Of a stretch of DNA of 64,000 nucleotides, positions 1-9,164 are shown piece after piece. Location: assembly GCF_000934725.1 (NCBI RefSeq), contig NZ_JYNS01000002.1, forward strand, positions 434,001-498,000, in the 5' to 3' direction. Under the pieces are notes generated by a model. It made no database searches and had not been told where the DNA came from. It saw only the letters and a program-made list of their open reading frames with translations. The stretch is from Methyloterricola oryzae (GTDB lineage: Bacteria; Pseudomonadota; Gammaproteobacteria; Methylococcales; Methylococcaceae). Numbering within the stretch: the stretch's first letter is position 1; every line of letters starts with the position of its first letter. The translations under genes were made by a program, and so were the position numbers.

Positions 1-383
1 CCATGCTCAACACGCCGCCCACCTACAATTGGTATCTACTGGGCCTGGTGCTGGAGTGGTTGAAAGGGCAGGGAGGGCTTGCCGCCATGGAACAGGTCAA
101 CATCCGCAAGTCGGCCAAGCTGTATGCCGCAATCGACGCCTCGCCGTTCTACTCCAATCCCGTCGAACCGGCATACCGCTCGCGCATGAATGTGCCGTTC
201 CGCCTGGCCAAGGCCGAGCTGGAGAAGACCTTTGCCAGCGAAGCCAAGTCTGCCGGACTGGTGACCCTGGAAGGCCACCGTCAGGTGGGCGGCATGCGCG
301 CCAGCATCTACAACGCCATGCCGGAGGCCGGCGTGGACGCCCTGATCGCCTTCATGGGCGAGTTCGAACGCAAGTACGGCTGA
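1..383 (+). CDS. serC: Phosphoserine aminotransferase, C-terminal part (5' end cut by window)
   Basis: SerC is a PLP enzyme that transaminates 3-phosphohydroxypyruvate to phosphoserine in serine synthesis. It can also act in the pyridoxal phosphate pathway. Only the last 127 or so codons are visible, and the reading frame is open from base 1. The fragment has the family's C-terminal small domain: [19 protein letters not shown] near the start and [20 protein letters not shown] near the end, the latter contributing substrate-binding residues. The lysine that binds PLP lies upstream, outside the window. serA starts 9 bp after the stop, so the two consecutive serine enzymes are probably cotranscribed. 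Confidence 0.95.
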   Translation, partial: MLNTPPTYNWYLLGLVLEWLKGQGGLAAMEQVNIRKSAKLYAAIDASPFYSNPVEPAYRSRMNVPFRLAKAELEKTFASEAKSAGLVTLEGHRQVGGMRASIYNAMPEAGVDALIAFMGEFERKYG

Positions 384-392
384 GGATCTGTC

Positions 393-1556
393 ATGTACAA
401 GGTATTGACCTACAACAATATTTCCGTCGCAGGTCTGGAACGGCTGCCGCGCGATCGCTACGAGATCGCCTCGGAGATCCAGCACCCGGATGCCATTATG
501 CTGCGTTCCTTCAAGCTGCACGGCGTGCCCATCCCGGATTCGGTGAAATGCGTGGGACGCGCCGGCGCCGGCGTCAACAACATTCCCGTTCCCGACTATT
601 CCAAGCGCGGCATCCCGGTGTTCAATGCGCCGGGGGCCAACGCCAATGCGGTGAAGGAACTGACCATTGCCGGCATGTTGCTGGCCTCGCGCCACATTTG
701 CGCGGCCTGGGACTTCACTCGTGGCCTGAGCGGCGATGACGAGGTGCTGAGCCAGGCGGTGGAAAAAGGCAAGAAGAACTTCGCCGGCATCGAGTTGGCC
801 GGCAAGACCCTGGGCGTCCTGGGCCTTGGCGCCATCGGCGTGCGCGTGGCCAACACCGCCCTGGCCCTGGGGATGAAGGTAGTGGGTTTCGATCCGCTGC
901 TGACCGTGGACAGCGCCTGGCAACTCTCCTCCTCGGTGGAGAAGGCCGCCAGCGTGGACGACCTGGTGAGCAAGGCGGATTTTCTGAGCCTGCATGTACC
1001 CCTCAACGACCAGACCCGCCAGATCATCAACGCCGCCCGTATCGGCCTGATGAAGAAAGGCGCGGTGCTGCTCAACTTCTCCCGTGCCGGAATCGCCGAT
1101 GACGCCAGCCTCGCGCAGGCCCTGGAGGAAGGCAAGCTGGGCGCCTACGTCTGTGATTTCCCCACCGCCAGCCTGATGAACAAGAAGGGCGTGATCCTGC
1201 TGCCGCACATCGGCGCCTCCACCGAGGAAGCGGAGGACAACTGCGCGGTGATGGTGGCCGACCAGATCCGCGATTACCTGGAAAATGGCAACATCCGCAA
1301 TTCGGTGAACTTCCCGGAGGTGATCATGCCGCGCACGGAAGGTTTCCGTCTGGGCGTCGCCAACGAGAACGTGCCGAACATGGTGGGCCAGATCTCCAGC
1401 GCCCTGGCCGAGGCCAACCTGAACATTATCGATCTCCTCAACAAATCGCGCGGGGACTACGCCTATACCCTGGTCGACCTCAGCGCGGACGTGCCGGCGG
1501 CGACTCTGGAGAAGATCCGCGGCATCAGCGGCGTCCTGACGGCGCGGACTCTCTGA
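393..1556 (+). CDS. serA: D-3-phosphoglycerate dehydrogenase
   Basis: SerA oxidises 3-phosphoglycerate to 3-phosphohydroxypyruvate with NAD, the first step of serine synthesis. The protein has 387 residues. It shows the substrate-binding N-terminal part, a Rossmann motif GLGAIG at residues 144-149, the conserved Arg231 (FSRAG) and the catalytic His272 (LPHIGAST). An ACT-like regulatory domain spans about residues 315-387, suggesting allosteric control by serine. A GAGG Shine-Dalgarno sequence overlapping the serC stop precedes the ATG. It lies between serC and pheA in one run of biosynthetic genes. The length fits the compact SerA class with a single ACT domain rather than the longer class with an intervening domain. 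Confidence 0.96.
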   Translation: MYKVLTYNNISVAGLERLPRDRYEIASEIQHPDAIMLRSFKLHGVPIPDSVKCVGRAGAGVNNIPVPDYSKRGIPVFNAPGANANAVKELTIAGMLLASRHICAAWDFTRGLSGDDEVLSQAVEKGKKNFAGIELAGKTLGVLGLGAIGVRVANTALALGMKVVGFDPLLTVDSAWQLSSSVEKAASVDDLVSKADFLSLHVPLNDQTRQIINAARIGLMKKGAVLLNFSRAGIADDASLAQALEEGKLGAYVCDFPTASLMNKKGVILLPHIGASTEEAEDNCAVMVADQIRDYLENGNIRNSVNFPEVIMPRTEGFRLGVANENVPNMVGQISSALAEANLNIIDLLNKSRGDYAYTLVDLSADVPAATLEKIRGISGVLTARTL

Positions 1557-1586
1557 GGCAAAGGCCGGCCGAAAACATCAGAACTC

Positions 1587-2672
1587 ATGGCAGCCGATCC
1601 GACCCTCGCGCAGTTGCGCGCACAGATCGACGCGATCGACGATCGCATCCTGGACTTGCTGAACCAGCGGGCGCGCTGCGCCCAGCAGGTGGCGGAGACC
1701 AAAACCCGGTCCGGCGAAGACGATTGTTTCTATCGTCCTGAGCGGGAGGCCGAAGTGCTGCGGCGCGTGGCGGCCAACAATCCGGGCCCGCTGTCCCGGG
1801 AGGCGGTGGTGCGCTTTTTCCGCGAGGTCATGTCCGAGTGCCTGGCCCTGGAAAAGCCCCTTGCAGTGGCCTTCCTGGGGCCTGAAGGCACGTTTACTCA
1901 GCAGGCCGCCTACAAGCATTTCGGCCATGCGGTGCAGGCAGTGCCGCTGCCGGCCATCGACGAGATCTTCCGGGCGGTGGAAAGCGGTAACTGCCAGTTC
2001 GGCGTGGTGCCGGTGGAAAACTCCACCGAAGGTGTGATCACACACACCCTGGACAGTTTCGTGCAGTCGCCGCTGCTGATCGCGGGCGAGGTGGTATTGC
2101 GCATACACCACAACCTCCTGAGCCGACTGGACGACTTTACGCTGGTACGCAAGGTCTATTCGCACCAGCAGTCCCTCGCGCAGTGCCGGGCCTGGCTGGA
2201 CCGCTATCTGCCCGGCGCGGAGCGCATTGCGGTAAGCAGCAATGCGGAAGCCGCGCACCTCGCCTCCGGCACTCCCGACAGCGCCGCCATCGCGGGGGAA
2301 GTCGCGGCCGGGCTTTACGATCTGGGAATCCTCGAACGCAACATCGAGGACGATCCCAACAACACCACGCGTTTCCTGGTGATCGGACGCAACCCGGTCG
2401 GCCCGACCGGATGCGATAAGACCTCGCTGCTGGTGTCCACCAGGAACTATCCGGGGGCGCTGTACAACACCCTGGAACCTTTTGCCCGCTTCCAGCTCAG
2501 CATGAGCAAGATCGAATCGCGGCCATCCCGCCGGGGTGCCTGGGATTATGTGTTCTTCATCGACGTGGAAGGGCACCGGGACGACCATCCCCTGGCCGAG
2601 GCGCTGAAGGAACTGGAAAAGGACGTGAGCATGCTCAAAATCCTCGGCTCCTATCCCCGTGCCGTCGGCTGA
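1587..2672 (+). CDS. pheA: Bifunctional chorismate mutase/prephenate dehydratase (P-protein)
   Basis: PheA converts chorismate to prephenate and then to phenylpyruvate for phenylalanine synthesis. The 361 residues hold a helical chorismate mutase domain (about 1-90), a prephenate dehydratase domain (about 95-270, beginning VAFLGPEGTFTQQAA and containing the NNTTRFLVIG motif) and a C-terminal ACT domain with the ESRPSRRGAWDY motif that binds phenylalanine in relatives, so feedback inhibition is likely. The gene starts 30 bp after serA and lies directly before hisC and tyrA, so both arms of Phe/Tyr synthesis are encoded together. Confidence 0.96.
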   Translation: MAADPTLAQLRAQIDAIDDRILDLLNQRARCAQQVAETKTRSGEDDCFYRPEREAEVLRRVAANNPGPLSREAVVRFFREVMSECLALEKPLAVAFLGPEGTFTQQAAYKHFGHAVQAVPLPAIDEIFRAVESGNCQFGVVPVENSTEGVITHTLDSFVQSPLLIAGEVVLRIHHNLLSRLDDFTLVRKVYSHQQSLAQCRAWLDRYLPGAERIAVSSNAEAAHLASGTPDSAAIAGEVAAGLYDLGILERNIEDDPNNTTRFLVIGRNPVGPTGCDKTSLLVSTRNYPGALYNTLEPFARFQLSMSKIESRPSRRGAWDYVFFIDVEGHRDDHPLAEALKELEKDVSMLKILGSYPRAVG

Positions 2673-2718
2673 TCCTGACTCACTCGGTCCTCCACATTCG
2701 CGTAGCCATCAGCCCTCC

Positions 2719-3834
2719 ATGAGCATCGAAGACCTCGCCGTGCCCGGTGTACGCCGGCTCACTCCCTACCAGCCGGGCAAGCCCATCGCCGAACTGGAAC
2801 GCGAACTCGGCTTGAGCCGGATCGTCAAGCTGGCGTCCAACGAGAACCCCCTGGGCCCGAGTCCCAAGGCCCTGGAAGCCGCCAGGGGGGCTCTGGACGC
2901 GTTGCACCTCTATCCCGATGGCGCCGGATTCGAGCTCAAGGCCATCTTGTCGCACAAGCTGGCGGTGGACGCGGCGCAGATTACCCTGGGCAACGGTTCT
3001 AACGATGTGCTCGACATGGTGGCGCGCGCGTTCTTGTCTCCGGAGTCGGCTGCCGTGTTCTCGCAGCATGCTTTCGCCGTCTACCCCATTGCCACCCAGG
3101 CGGTGGGCGCGACGGCGCGGGTAGCCCCCGCCCATGCTGGCGAGCGCGGTCCCCGCTACGGACATGATCTGACCGCCATGGCGGCATTGAGCGATGAGCA
3201 GGTGCGGGTGGTGTTCCTGGCCAATCCCAACAATCCCACCGGCACCCATTTCGGACGCAAAGACCTAGTTGCGTTCCTCAAGGCCCTTCCAGACAACACA
3301 TTGGTTGTGCTGGACGAAGCCTATTTTGAGTATGTGGACGAACCGAAATACCCGGATGGCATCGCCCTGCTCAAGGACTTCCCTAATCTCATCGTCACCC
3401 GCACCTTCTCCAAGGCCTACGGGCTGGCGGGATTGCGGGTGGGCTACGCCGTGTCCAGCCCGGAAATCGCTGATTTCCTGAACCGGGTGCGCCAGCCCTT
3501 CAACGTGAATTCCCTGGCGTTGGTCGCCGCCACAGCCGCTCTGGACGATACCGAACATCTGGCCCGCACCGTGAAGCTGAACCGCCGCGGCTTGAAGCAA
3601 TTGAGCGAGGCCTTCGCCGAGCGCGATCTGCAATTCATTCCCTCCGTGGGGAATTTCATCACCGTCGACGTGGGCCGCGCTGCCGGTCCCGTGTACGATG
3701 CCTTGTTGCGGGAAGGCGTGATCGTGCGGCCGGTGGCCAATTATGGCCTGCCCTATCACCTGCGGGTGACGGTGGGAACCGAAACGGAAAACCAGATTTT
3801 TCTGGACGCATTGGACCGCGTGCTAAGCCCATGA
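2719..3834 (+). CDS. hisC: Histidinol-phosphate aminotransferase
   Basis: This is a fold-type I PLP aminotransferase. HisC acts on imidazole acetol phosphate in histidine synthesis, and members placed among aromatic genes often also transaminate phenylpyruvate and prephenate derivatives. Visible motifs are ASNENPLGPSPKA, ANPNNPTGT, VLDEAYFEY and the PLP lysine K232 within RTFSKAYGLAGLRVGYA. I chose the ATG at 2719 (371 residues) because the family begins close to MSIEDLAVPGVRRL; an upstream ATG at 2659 would overlap pheA. It overlaps tyrA by 4 bp (ATGA), which points to translational coupling. Its place between pheA and tyrA suggests an aromatic role besides histidine. Confidence 0.93.
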   Translation: MSIEDLAVPGVRRLTPYQPGKPIAELERELGLSRIVKLASNENPLGPSPKALEAARGALDALHLYPDGAGFELKAILSHKLAVDAAQITLGNGSNDVLDMVARAFLSPESAAVFSQHAFAVYPIATQAVGATARVAPAHAGERGPRYGHDLTAMAALSDEQVRVVFLANPNNPTGTHFGRKDLVAFLKALPDNTLVVLDEAYFEYVDEPKYPDGIALLKDFPNLIVTRTFSKAYGLAGLRVGYAVSSPEIADFLNRVRQPFNVNSLALVAATAALDDTEHLARTVKLNRRGLKQLSEAFAERDLQFIPSVGNFITVDVGRAAGPVYDALLREGVIVRPVANYGLPYHLRVTVGTETENQIFLDALDRVLSP

Positions 3835-4700
3835 TCCGAAGGCTCTGCATCATCGGTGTCGGTCTGATCGGCGGGTCCGTAGCGCGCGCGGTACGGGCGC
3901 GGGGGCTTTGCAGCGAGATCGTCGGAGTCGACCGGGACCCATCGAACCTGGCCCGAGCCGAGGAACTGGGGGTGATCGACCGGGGCTTTCGGTCGGTGGA
4001 GGAGGGCGCCGAGGGTTCTGACTGGGTTTTTGTCGCCACGCCAGTCGGGGCGATCGGTTCCGTGCTGGCCGAACTCAAGCTGGCCTGGAACCTAGATGCG
4101 ATCTATACCGATGCCGGCAGCACCAAGGGCAATATCGTCGCCGCTTTGAACGCCCTGTTTGGTGCGACTCCCCCCAATTTCGTGCCGGGACACCCCATCG
4201 CGGGCGCGGAGCGTAGCGGTGTGGAGGCGTCGTCTGAGGCCTTGTATGCGGGCAAGCGGGTCATCCTGACGCCTTTGGCGAACACCGACGCCGGCAAACT
4301 CGATTCGGTGGAAGCGTTCTGGAACGCGATCGGCGCCAGGGTGTCGCGTATGGACCCGGATCATCACGACGCCGTCCTGGCCGCCACCAGCCACCTGCCC
4401 CATGTCCTGGCCTTCACCCTGGTGCACATGCTAGGCCGCAAGGATGAGCAAGAGGAAATCTTCCAGTACGCCGCCGGCGGATTTCGCGACTTCACCCGCA
4501 TCGCCTCGAGCGACCCGACCATGTGGCTGGATATCTGCATGGCCAATCGCGAGCAGATCGCGCCCTTGATCCGCCAGTTGCAGCAGGAACTGGAGAGCGT
4601 TAACCAGCTATTGTCGCGCGAGGCCTCGGGCGAGCTTCTGAGTTTTTTCATGGATGCGCGCCAGGCGCGGCAACGATTTCTCGATCAATTGGAAAAATGA
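3831..4700 (+). CDS. tyrA: Prephenate (or arogenate) dehydrogenase
   Basis: TyrA oxidatively decarboxylates prephenate to 4-hydroxyphenylpyruvate, the committed step to tyrosine. The 289-residue protein starts with a Rossmann motif (IIGVGLIGGSVARA) and carries the VPGHPIAGAERSG segment conserved in the family. It has no fused chorismate mutase and no ACT domain, so it is the monofunctional type; that activity is provided by pheA. The start overlaps the hisC stop and the end overlaps the aroA start, both as ATGA junctions. Whether the substrate is prephenate or arogenate, and NAD or NADP, cannot be read with certainty. Confidence 0.94.
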   Translation: MIRRLCIIGVGLIGGSVARAVRARGLCSEIVGVDRDPSNLARAEELGVIDRGFRSVEEGAEGSDWVFVATPVGAIGSVLAELKLAWNLDAIYTDAGSTKGNIVAALNALFGATPPNFVPGHPIAGAERSGVEASSEALYAGKRVILTPLANTDAGKLDSVEAFWNAIGARVSRMDPDHHDAVLAATSHLPHVLAFTLVHMLGRKDEQEEIFQYAAGGFRDFTRIASSDPTMWLDICMANREQIAPLIRQLQQELESVNQLLSREASGELLSFFMDARQARQRFLDQLEK

Positions 4701-6022
4701 GCATGAGCCAATCCACCCTCCGTTTCAGGATCGCACCGGGAGGCAGCTTAAACGGCACCGCGCGCGTGCCGGGAGACAAGTCGATCTCCCACCGCTCCAT
4801 CATGCTGGGCGCCATCGCCGAAGGGACCACCCGGGTAACGGGCTTCCTCCAGGCCGAGGATTGCCTGGCCACCATGAACGCCTTCCGCGCCATGGGTGTG
4901 GGCATCGAAGGCCCGGAAGAAGGCCGGGTCACCGTGCACGGCGTCGGATTGCGGGGGCTCAAGGCGCCGTCCGAGCCCCTGTATCTCGGCAACTCCGGCA
5001 CATCCATGCGCCTTTTGAGCGGCTTGTTGGCGGGCCAGGCCTTCGACACGGTGCTGACCGGCGATGCCTCACTCACCCGCCGTCCCATGCGCCGCGTGAC
5101 CGAGCCCTTGCGCCGCATGGGCGCCCGCATCGACACCTCGCCCGATGGCACCGCGCCCTTGCGCATTTATGGCAACGCCATGCTGCGCGGCATCCATTAC
5201 GACATGCCGGTGGCCAGCGCCCAGGTCAAGTCCTGTCTGCTGCTCGCTGGGCTTTATGCCGAGGGCGAGACCAGCGTCACCGAGCCCGCCCCCACCCGGG
5301 ACCACAGCGAGCGCATGCTGGCCGGTTTCGGCTATCCGGTGCGGCGACAGGGCAGTCGCATCGCCGTGCGCTCCGGAGGCCTGCTGACAGGCTGCGACAT
5401 CGATGTGCCCAGCGATATTTCCTCGGCCGCGTTTTTCCTGGTGGGCGCATCCATAGCCCCCGGTGCCGACATCACCCTGCGCCATGTGGGCATGAACCCC
5501 ACGCGTACCGGTGTGATCGACATATTGCGCCTGATGGGGGCGGACATCGAATTACTGAACCTGCACGAGGTGGGCGGAGAGCCGGTGGCGGATCTGCGGG
5601 TACGCTCCGCGCCGCTGCGGGGCGCCGCGATCCCGGAAGAATTCGTGCCCCTGGCCATCGATGAATTCCCGGCCCTTTTCATCGCCGCGGCCTGCGCCGA
5701 AGGCGAAACCCGTCTGAGCGGGGCGGAGGAACTGCGGGTCAAGGAGAGTGACCGCATCCAGGTGATGGCGGACGGTTTGCAGGTCCTAGGTGTCGACGCC
5801 CGGCCCACGCCGGATGGCATGGTGATTCAACCCGGCCCCATGAGCGGCGGCGAAATCGAATCCCACGGCGACCACCGCATCGCCATGTCCTTTGCAATCG
5901 CGGCTCTGCGGGCCCGCGGGTCTATCGAGGTGCGCGACTGCGCCAATGTCAACACATCCTTTCCGGGGTTCGTTACGCTAGCCGCGTCTCTGGGATTGGG
6001 GATCGAAGCCCTGGAGGATTGA
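4697..6022 (+). CDS. aroA: 3-phosphoshikimate 1-carboxyvinyltransferase (EPSP synthase)
   Basis: AroA condenses shikimate-3-phosphate with phosphoenolpyruvate to make EPSP, the sixth step of the shikimate pathway. The 441 residues form two similar domains. Visible family motifs are PGDKSISHRSIMLGAIAEG near the N-terminus, LGNSGTSMRLLSGLLAG, and the C-terminal RVKESDRI and GDHRIAMSFAI segments. The start overlaps the tyrA stop by 4 bp and cmk starts one base after the stop, so the three are surely cotranscribed. A second in-frame ATG six bases downstream (4703) is an alternative start. Confidence 0.97.
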   Translation: MSMSQSTLRFRIAPGGSLNGTARVPGDKSISHRSIMLGAIAEGTTRVTGFLQAEDCLATMNAFRAMGVGIEGPEEGRVTVHGVGLRGLKAPSEPLYLGNSGTSMRLLSGLLAGQAFDTVLTGDASLTRRPMRRVTEPLRRMGARIDTSPDGTAPLRIYGNAMLRGIHYDMPVASAQVKSCLLLAGLYAEGETSVTEPAPTRDHSERMLAGFGYPVRRQGSRIAVRSGGLLTGCDIDVPSDISSAAFFLVGASIAPGADITLRHVGMNPTRTGVIDILRLMGADIELLNLHEVGGEPVADLRVRSAPLRGAAIPEEFVPLAIDEFPALFIAAACAEGETRLSGAEELRVKESDRIQVMADGLQVLGVDARPTPDGMVIQPGPMSGGEIESHGDHRIAMSFAIAALRARGSIEVRDCANVNTSFPGFVTLAASLGLGIEALED

Positions 6023-6023
6023 C

Positions 6024-6692
6024 ATGGCACAGAACGTCCCCGTGATGACCCTGGATGGGCCCAGCGGCGCGGGCAAAGGCACCGTGAGCCGGGCCATCGC
6101 GCAGCGCCTGGGCTGGCATTACCTGGACAGCGGCGCCATTTACCGCGCTCTGGCCATCGCCGCCCTGGACGCCCAACTGGCCCTGGACGATGTGGATGGC
6201 ATCGTGCGCACCGCCACCGCCATGGACCTGCGTTTCGAGCCGGGCGAACCGCCCCTGGTAATCCTCAATGGCGCCGACGTAAGCCCGCTCCTCGGCCTGG
6301 AAGTCACGGGCGACGCGGCTTCCCGGGTGGCTGCCCTGGGGCCGGTGCGCGATGCGCTGCTGCAGAAGCAGCGTGGCTTTCGCAAGGCGCCGGGACTGGT
6401 GGCCGATGGCCGTGATATGGGCACCGTGGTCTTCACGGATGCCGGGTGCAAGATTTTTCTTACAGCCAGTGCCGAAGAACGCGCCCTCAGGCGATATAAG
6501 CAGTTGAAAGAGAAGGGCGTCGATGTTAGCCTACCCGACTTGACGCGAGAGATCGAGGAAAGGGACCGGCGCGATAGGGAACGCAGCCAGGCCCCCTTGA
6601 AGATGGCCGACGATGCGCATCTGGTGGACTCCTCCGCCATGAGCATCGAAGCGGTCATCGCCCGTTGTCTCGAGATACTGCAATCGTGCTGA
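6024..6692 (+). CDS. cmk: Cytidylate kinase
   Basis: Cmk phosphorylates CMP and dCMP with ATP in pyrimidine nucleotide metabolism. The 222-residue protein has the P-loop GPSGAGKGT near residue 13, the DSGAIYRALA nucleotide-binding segment, the GRDMGTVVF motif and the LID-type RDRRDRERSQAPLK region. The aroA-cmk-rpsA order is widely conserved in gammaproteobacteria. The gene follows aroA with a one-base gap; rpsA follows after 131 bp, where a separate S1 promoter and leader probably lie. Confidence 0.97.
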   Translation: MAQNVPVMTLDGPSGAGKGTVSRAIAQRLGWHYLDSGAIYRALAIAALDAQLALDDVDGIVRTATAMDLRFEPGEPPLVILNGADVSPLLGLEVTGDAASRVAALGPVRDALLQKQRGFRKAPGLVADGRDMGTVVFTDAGCKIFLTASAEERALRRYKQLKEKGVDVSLPDLTREIEERDRRDRERSQAPLKMADDAHLVDSSAMSIEAVIARCLEILQSC

Positions 6693-6823
6693 TTCGGGCT
6701 TAACGTCAGCGCTTTGCAGGTCAATCGGGTTGCCGGCCACACGCCGCCGGCTTTGTTCAACATATCACAGACGGCTTCGGCTGGCATTGCTTGCCGGTAT
6801 GAAGCTGAAAAGAAGTACAGTTT

Positions 6824-8488
6824 ATGAGCGAAAGCTTTGCAGAGTTGTTTGAAGAGAGCTTGGCCAAGGCCGAGATGCGTCCGGGTTCCATCGTTTCCGG
6901 TACCGTCGTGGACATCGGCCAGGACGTGGTCGTAGTCAACGCCGGCCTCAAGTCCGAGGGCGTTATCCCCAAGTGGCAGTTCCTGAATGCGGACGGGCAG
7001 TTGGAAGTCCAGGTGGGCGACCAGGTGGAAGTGGCCCTGGATATGCTGGAGGACGGTCTGGGGGCCACACTCCTGTCCCGTGACAAGGCCCGCAAGCAGA
7101 AGGCCTGGGGCGATCTGGAATCGGCCCACGAGCAGAATGAAACCGTGGTCGGACGCATCACCGGCAAGGTTCGCGGCGGCTTCACCGTGGCGATCGGTGC
7201 GTTGCGCGCGTTCCTGCCCGGCTCCCTGGTGGATGTGCGTCCAGTGCGCGACACAACCTTCCTGGAAGGCCGCGACCTGGAATTCAAGGTCATCAAGATC
7301 GACCAGAAGCGCAACAACGTCGTTCTGTCCCGCCGTGCAGTGGTGGAATCCGAGTACAGCGCGGAGAAAGAGGCGCTGCTGGAAAGCCTGCAGGAAGGCG
7401 CCACCGTCACCGGCGTGGTCAAGAACCTCACCGATTACGGCGCGTTCATCGACCTGGGCGGCATCGACGGCCTGCTGCATATCACCGACATGGCCTGGAA
7501 GCGCGTGCGTCACCCGTCCGAGACCGTGCAGATTGGCCAGGAAATCCAGGTCAAGGTGCTCAAGTACGACCAGGAGAAGAACCGCGTTTCTTTGGGCCTC
7601 AAGCAGCTCGGCGAAGACCCGTGGATGAACATTGCCCGCCGTTATCCGGCCGGCACCCGCTTGTTCGGCAAGGTCAGCAATCTCACCGACTACGGCTGCT
7701 TCGTGGAGTTGGAAGAGGGCGTGGAAGGCTTGGTGCATGTGTCCGAGATGGACTGGACCAACAAGAACGTCAATCCGAGCAAAGTGGTCCAGTTGGGCGA
7801 CGAAGTGGAGGTCATGGTCCTGGATATCGACGAGGACCGCCGCCGCATTTCTCTCGGCATGAAGCAGTGCAGGCAGAACCCGTGGGAAGAGTTCGCCTCC
7901 ACCCACAAGAAGGGCGACAAGATTGCCGGCAGCATCAAGTCAATCACCGATTTCGGTATCTTTATCGGCCTGGATGGCGGTATCGATGGTTTGGTGCACC
8001 TGTCCGACATATCCTGGAGCACCACCGGCGAAGACGCGATCCGCAACTACAAGAAGGGTGACGAGGTGGAAACCGTAATTCTGGCCATCGATCCGGAGCG
8101 CGAGCGCATCTCCCTCGGCATCAAGCAGTTGGAGCAGGACCCGTTCCAGAACTGGCTGGCCGCCAACGACAAGGGCGCCATCGTCAAGGGCGTGGTCAAG
8201 GAAGTGGACGCCAAGGGCGCCGTCATCACCCTGGCCGACAGCGTGGAAGGCTATCTGCGCGCCTCGGAGATCCAGCGCGACCGTTTGGAAGATGCGCGTA
8301 CCTCGCTGAGCGTGGGCGATGAGGTCGAAGCCAAGTTCATCGGCGTCGACAAGAAGACCAAGAGCATCAGCCTGTCCATCAAGGCCAAGGATCAGGAGGA
8401 AGAGGCCGCGGCCATCAAGGACTACACCTCGCAGCAAGCGGGAACGCCGACCTTGGGCGACATTTTCAAGGAACAGATGGAAAAATAA
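6824..8488 (+). CDS. rpsA: 30S ribosomal protein S1
   Basis: S1 binds mRNA and docks it on the 30S subunit for initiation. The 554 residues consist of six consecutive S1/OB-fold repeats, recognisable from recurrent segments such as [38 protein letters not shown] and [20 protein letters not shown]. The two N-terminal repeats bind the ribosome and the rest bind RNA. The length is close to the 557 residues of the E. coli protein. The start ATG follows an AAGAAG element. In relatives S1 represses its own translation through its leader; here the leader would lie within 6693-6823. Confidence 0.98.
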   Translation: MSESFAELFEESLAKAEMRPGSIVSGTVVDIGQDVVVVNAGLKSEGVIPKWQFLNADGQLEVQVGDQVEVALDMLEDGLGATLLSRDKARKQKAWGDLESAHEQNETVVGRITGKVRGGFTVAIGALRAFLPGSLVDVRPVRDTTFLEGRDLEFKVIKIDQKRNNVVLSRRAVVESEYSAEKEALLESLQEGATVTGVVKNLTDYGAFIDLGGIDGLLHITDMAWKRVRHPSETVQIGQEIQVKVLKYDQEKNRVSLGLKQLGEDPWMNIARRYPAGTRLFGKVSNLTDYGCFVELEEGVEGLVHVSEMDWTNKNVNPSKVVQLGDEVEVMVLDIDEDRRRISLGMKQCRQNPWEEFASTHKKGDKIAGSIKSITDFGIFIGLDGGIDGLVHLSDISWSTTGEDAIRNYKKGDEVETVILAIDPERERISLGIKQLEQDPFQNWLAANDKGAIVKGVVKEVDAKGAVITLADSVEGYLRASEIQRDRLEDARTSLSVGDEVEAKFIGVDKKTKSISLSIKAKDQEEEAAAIKDYTSQQAGTPTLGDIFKEQMEK

Positions 8489-8503
8489 GATTGAACCATT
8501 TTT

Positions 8504-8523
8504 AGGGGGCAGCAATGCCCCCT
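8504..8523 (+). other. Hairpin between rpsA and ihfB
   Basis: An 8-bp perfect inverted repeat (AGGGGGCA, loop GCAA, TGCCCCCT) lies 15 bp after the rpsA stop. It is preceded by a T tract rather than followed by one on the + strand, so it is not a classical terminator for rpsA. It could stabilise the rpsA mRNA 3' end or partly attenuate transcription into ihfB. Confidence 0.5.
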
Positions 8524-8541
8524 CATTGTGTGGAAGCAACG

Positions 8542-8850
8542 GTGACTAAATCAGAACTTATCGAATTACTGGCCAGGAAGAACGCACATTTGTCGGCGGA
8601 CGACGTTGAGTCAGCCGTGAAATCGATGATCGAGCACATGAGCCAATCCCTGTCCAGCGGCGAGCGCATCGAAATTCGCGGATTCGGCAGTTTCTCCCTG
8701 CATTACCGGCCCCCTCGGGTGGGACGCAATCCTAAAACCGGCGACTCCGTGGAGCTAACCTCCAAGTACGTGCCGCATTTCAAGCCCGGCAAAGAACTTC
8801 GTGACCGGGTCAATGCAGCGCGTGCGGCGGAAGACGGCGAAATTTCCTGA
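8542..8850 (+). CDS. ihfB: Integration host factor subunit beta
   Basis: IHF is a heterodimeric DNA-bending protein acting in recombination and in sigma-54 promoter looping. I chose the GTG at 8542, giving 102 residues beginning [14 protein letters not shown], which matches the family start; an upstream ATG at 8515 would add nine atypical residues and sits inside the hairpin region. The [12 protein letters not shown] signature and the DNA-arm region [14 protein letters not shown] are present. The position right after rpsA is the classical gammaproteobacterial arrangement. IHF could help NtrC-type activators at the sigma-54 promoters found further along. Confidence 0.96.
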   Translation: MTKSELIELLARKNAHLSADDVESAVKSMIEHMSQSLSSGERIEIRGFGSFSLHYRPPRVGRNPKTGDSVELTSKYVPHFKPGKELRDRVNAARAAEDGEIS

Positions 8851-8873
8851 AAACGGACAATTTGCGGGCGACG

Positions 8874-9164
8874 ATGATCAAGGCGATTTACGCATTGGTA
8901 TTTGCGGTCATTTTCCTGATCGCCCTGGCATTTTCCATGAAGAATCTGCAACCGGTGAGCATCAATCTGTTCATCGGAAAAATCAGCATGCCCCTGGCGC
9001 TTGCGCTGACCATAGAACTCCTCGCCGGCGTGGCCATCGGTGCTGCTGTCCAGATCATACGGGTTCTCCGCCTCAAGGCCGAGAATAGCCGCCTGAGAAA
9101 ACAGCTGGCGCTGGCTGAGCACGAGCTCGAAGAACTGCATTCCAACGCTTCCAAAGACGCTTGA
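8874..9164 (+). CDS. lapA: Lipopolysaccharide assembly protein A
   Basis: LapA is a small inner-membrane protein that works with LapB (YciM) to balance LPS synthesis through LpxC turnover. The 96 residues from the ATG at 8874 (a TTG at 8862 would add four) contain two hydrophobic helices (AIYALVFAVIFLIALAF and LALTIELLAGVAIGAAV) followed by a charged C-terminal coiled segment (LKAENSRLRKQLALAEHEL). It lies directly before lapB, sharing one base of the TGATG stop/start junction. Confidence 0.9.
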   Translation: MIKAIYALVFAVIFLIALAFSMKNLQPVSINLFIGKISMPLALALTIELLAGVAIGAAVQIIRVLRLKAENSRLRKQLALAEHELEELHSNASKDA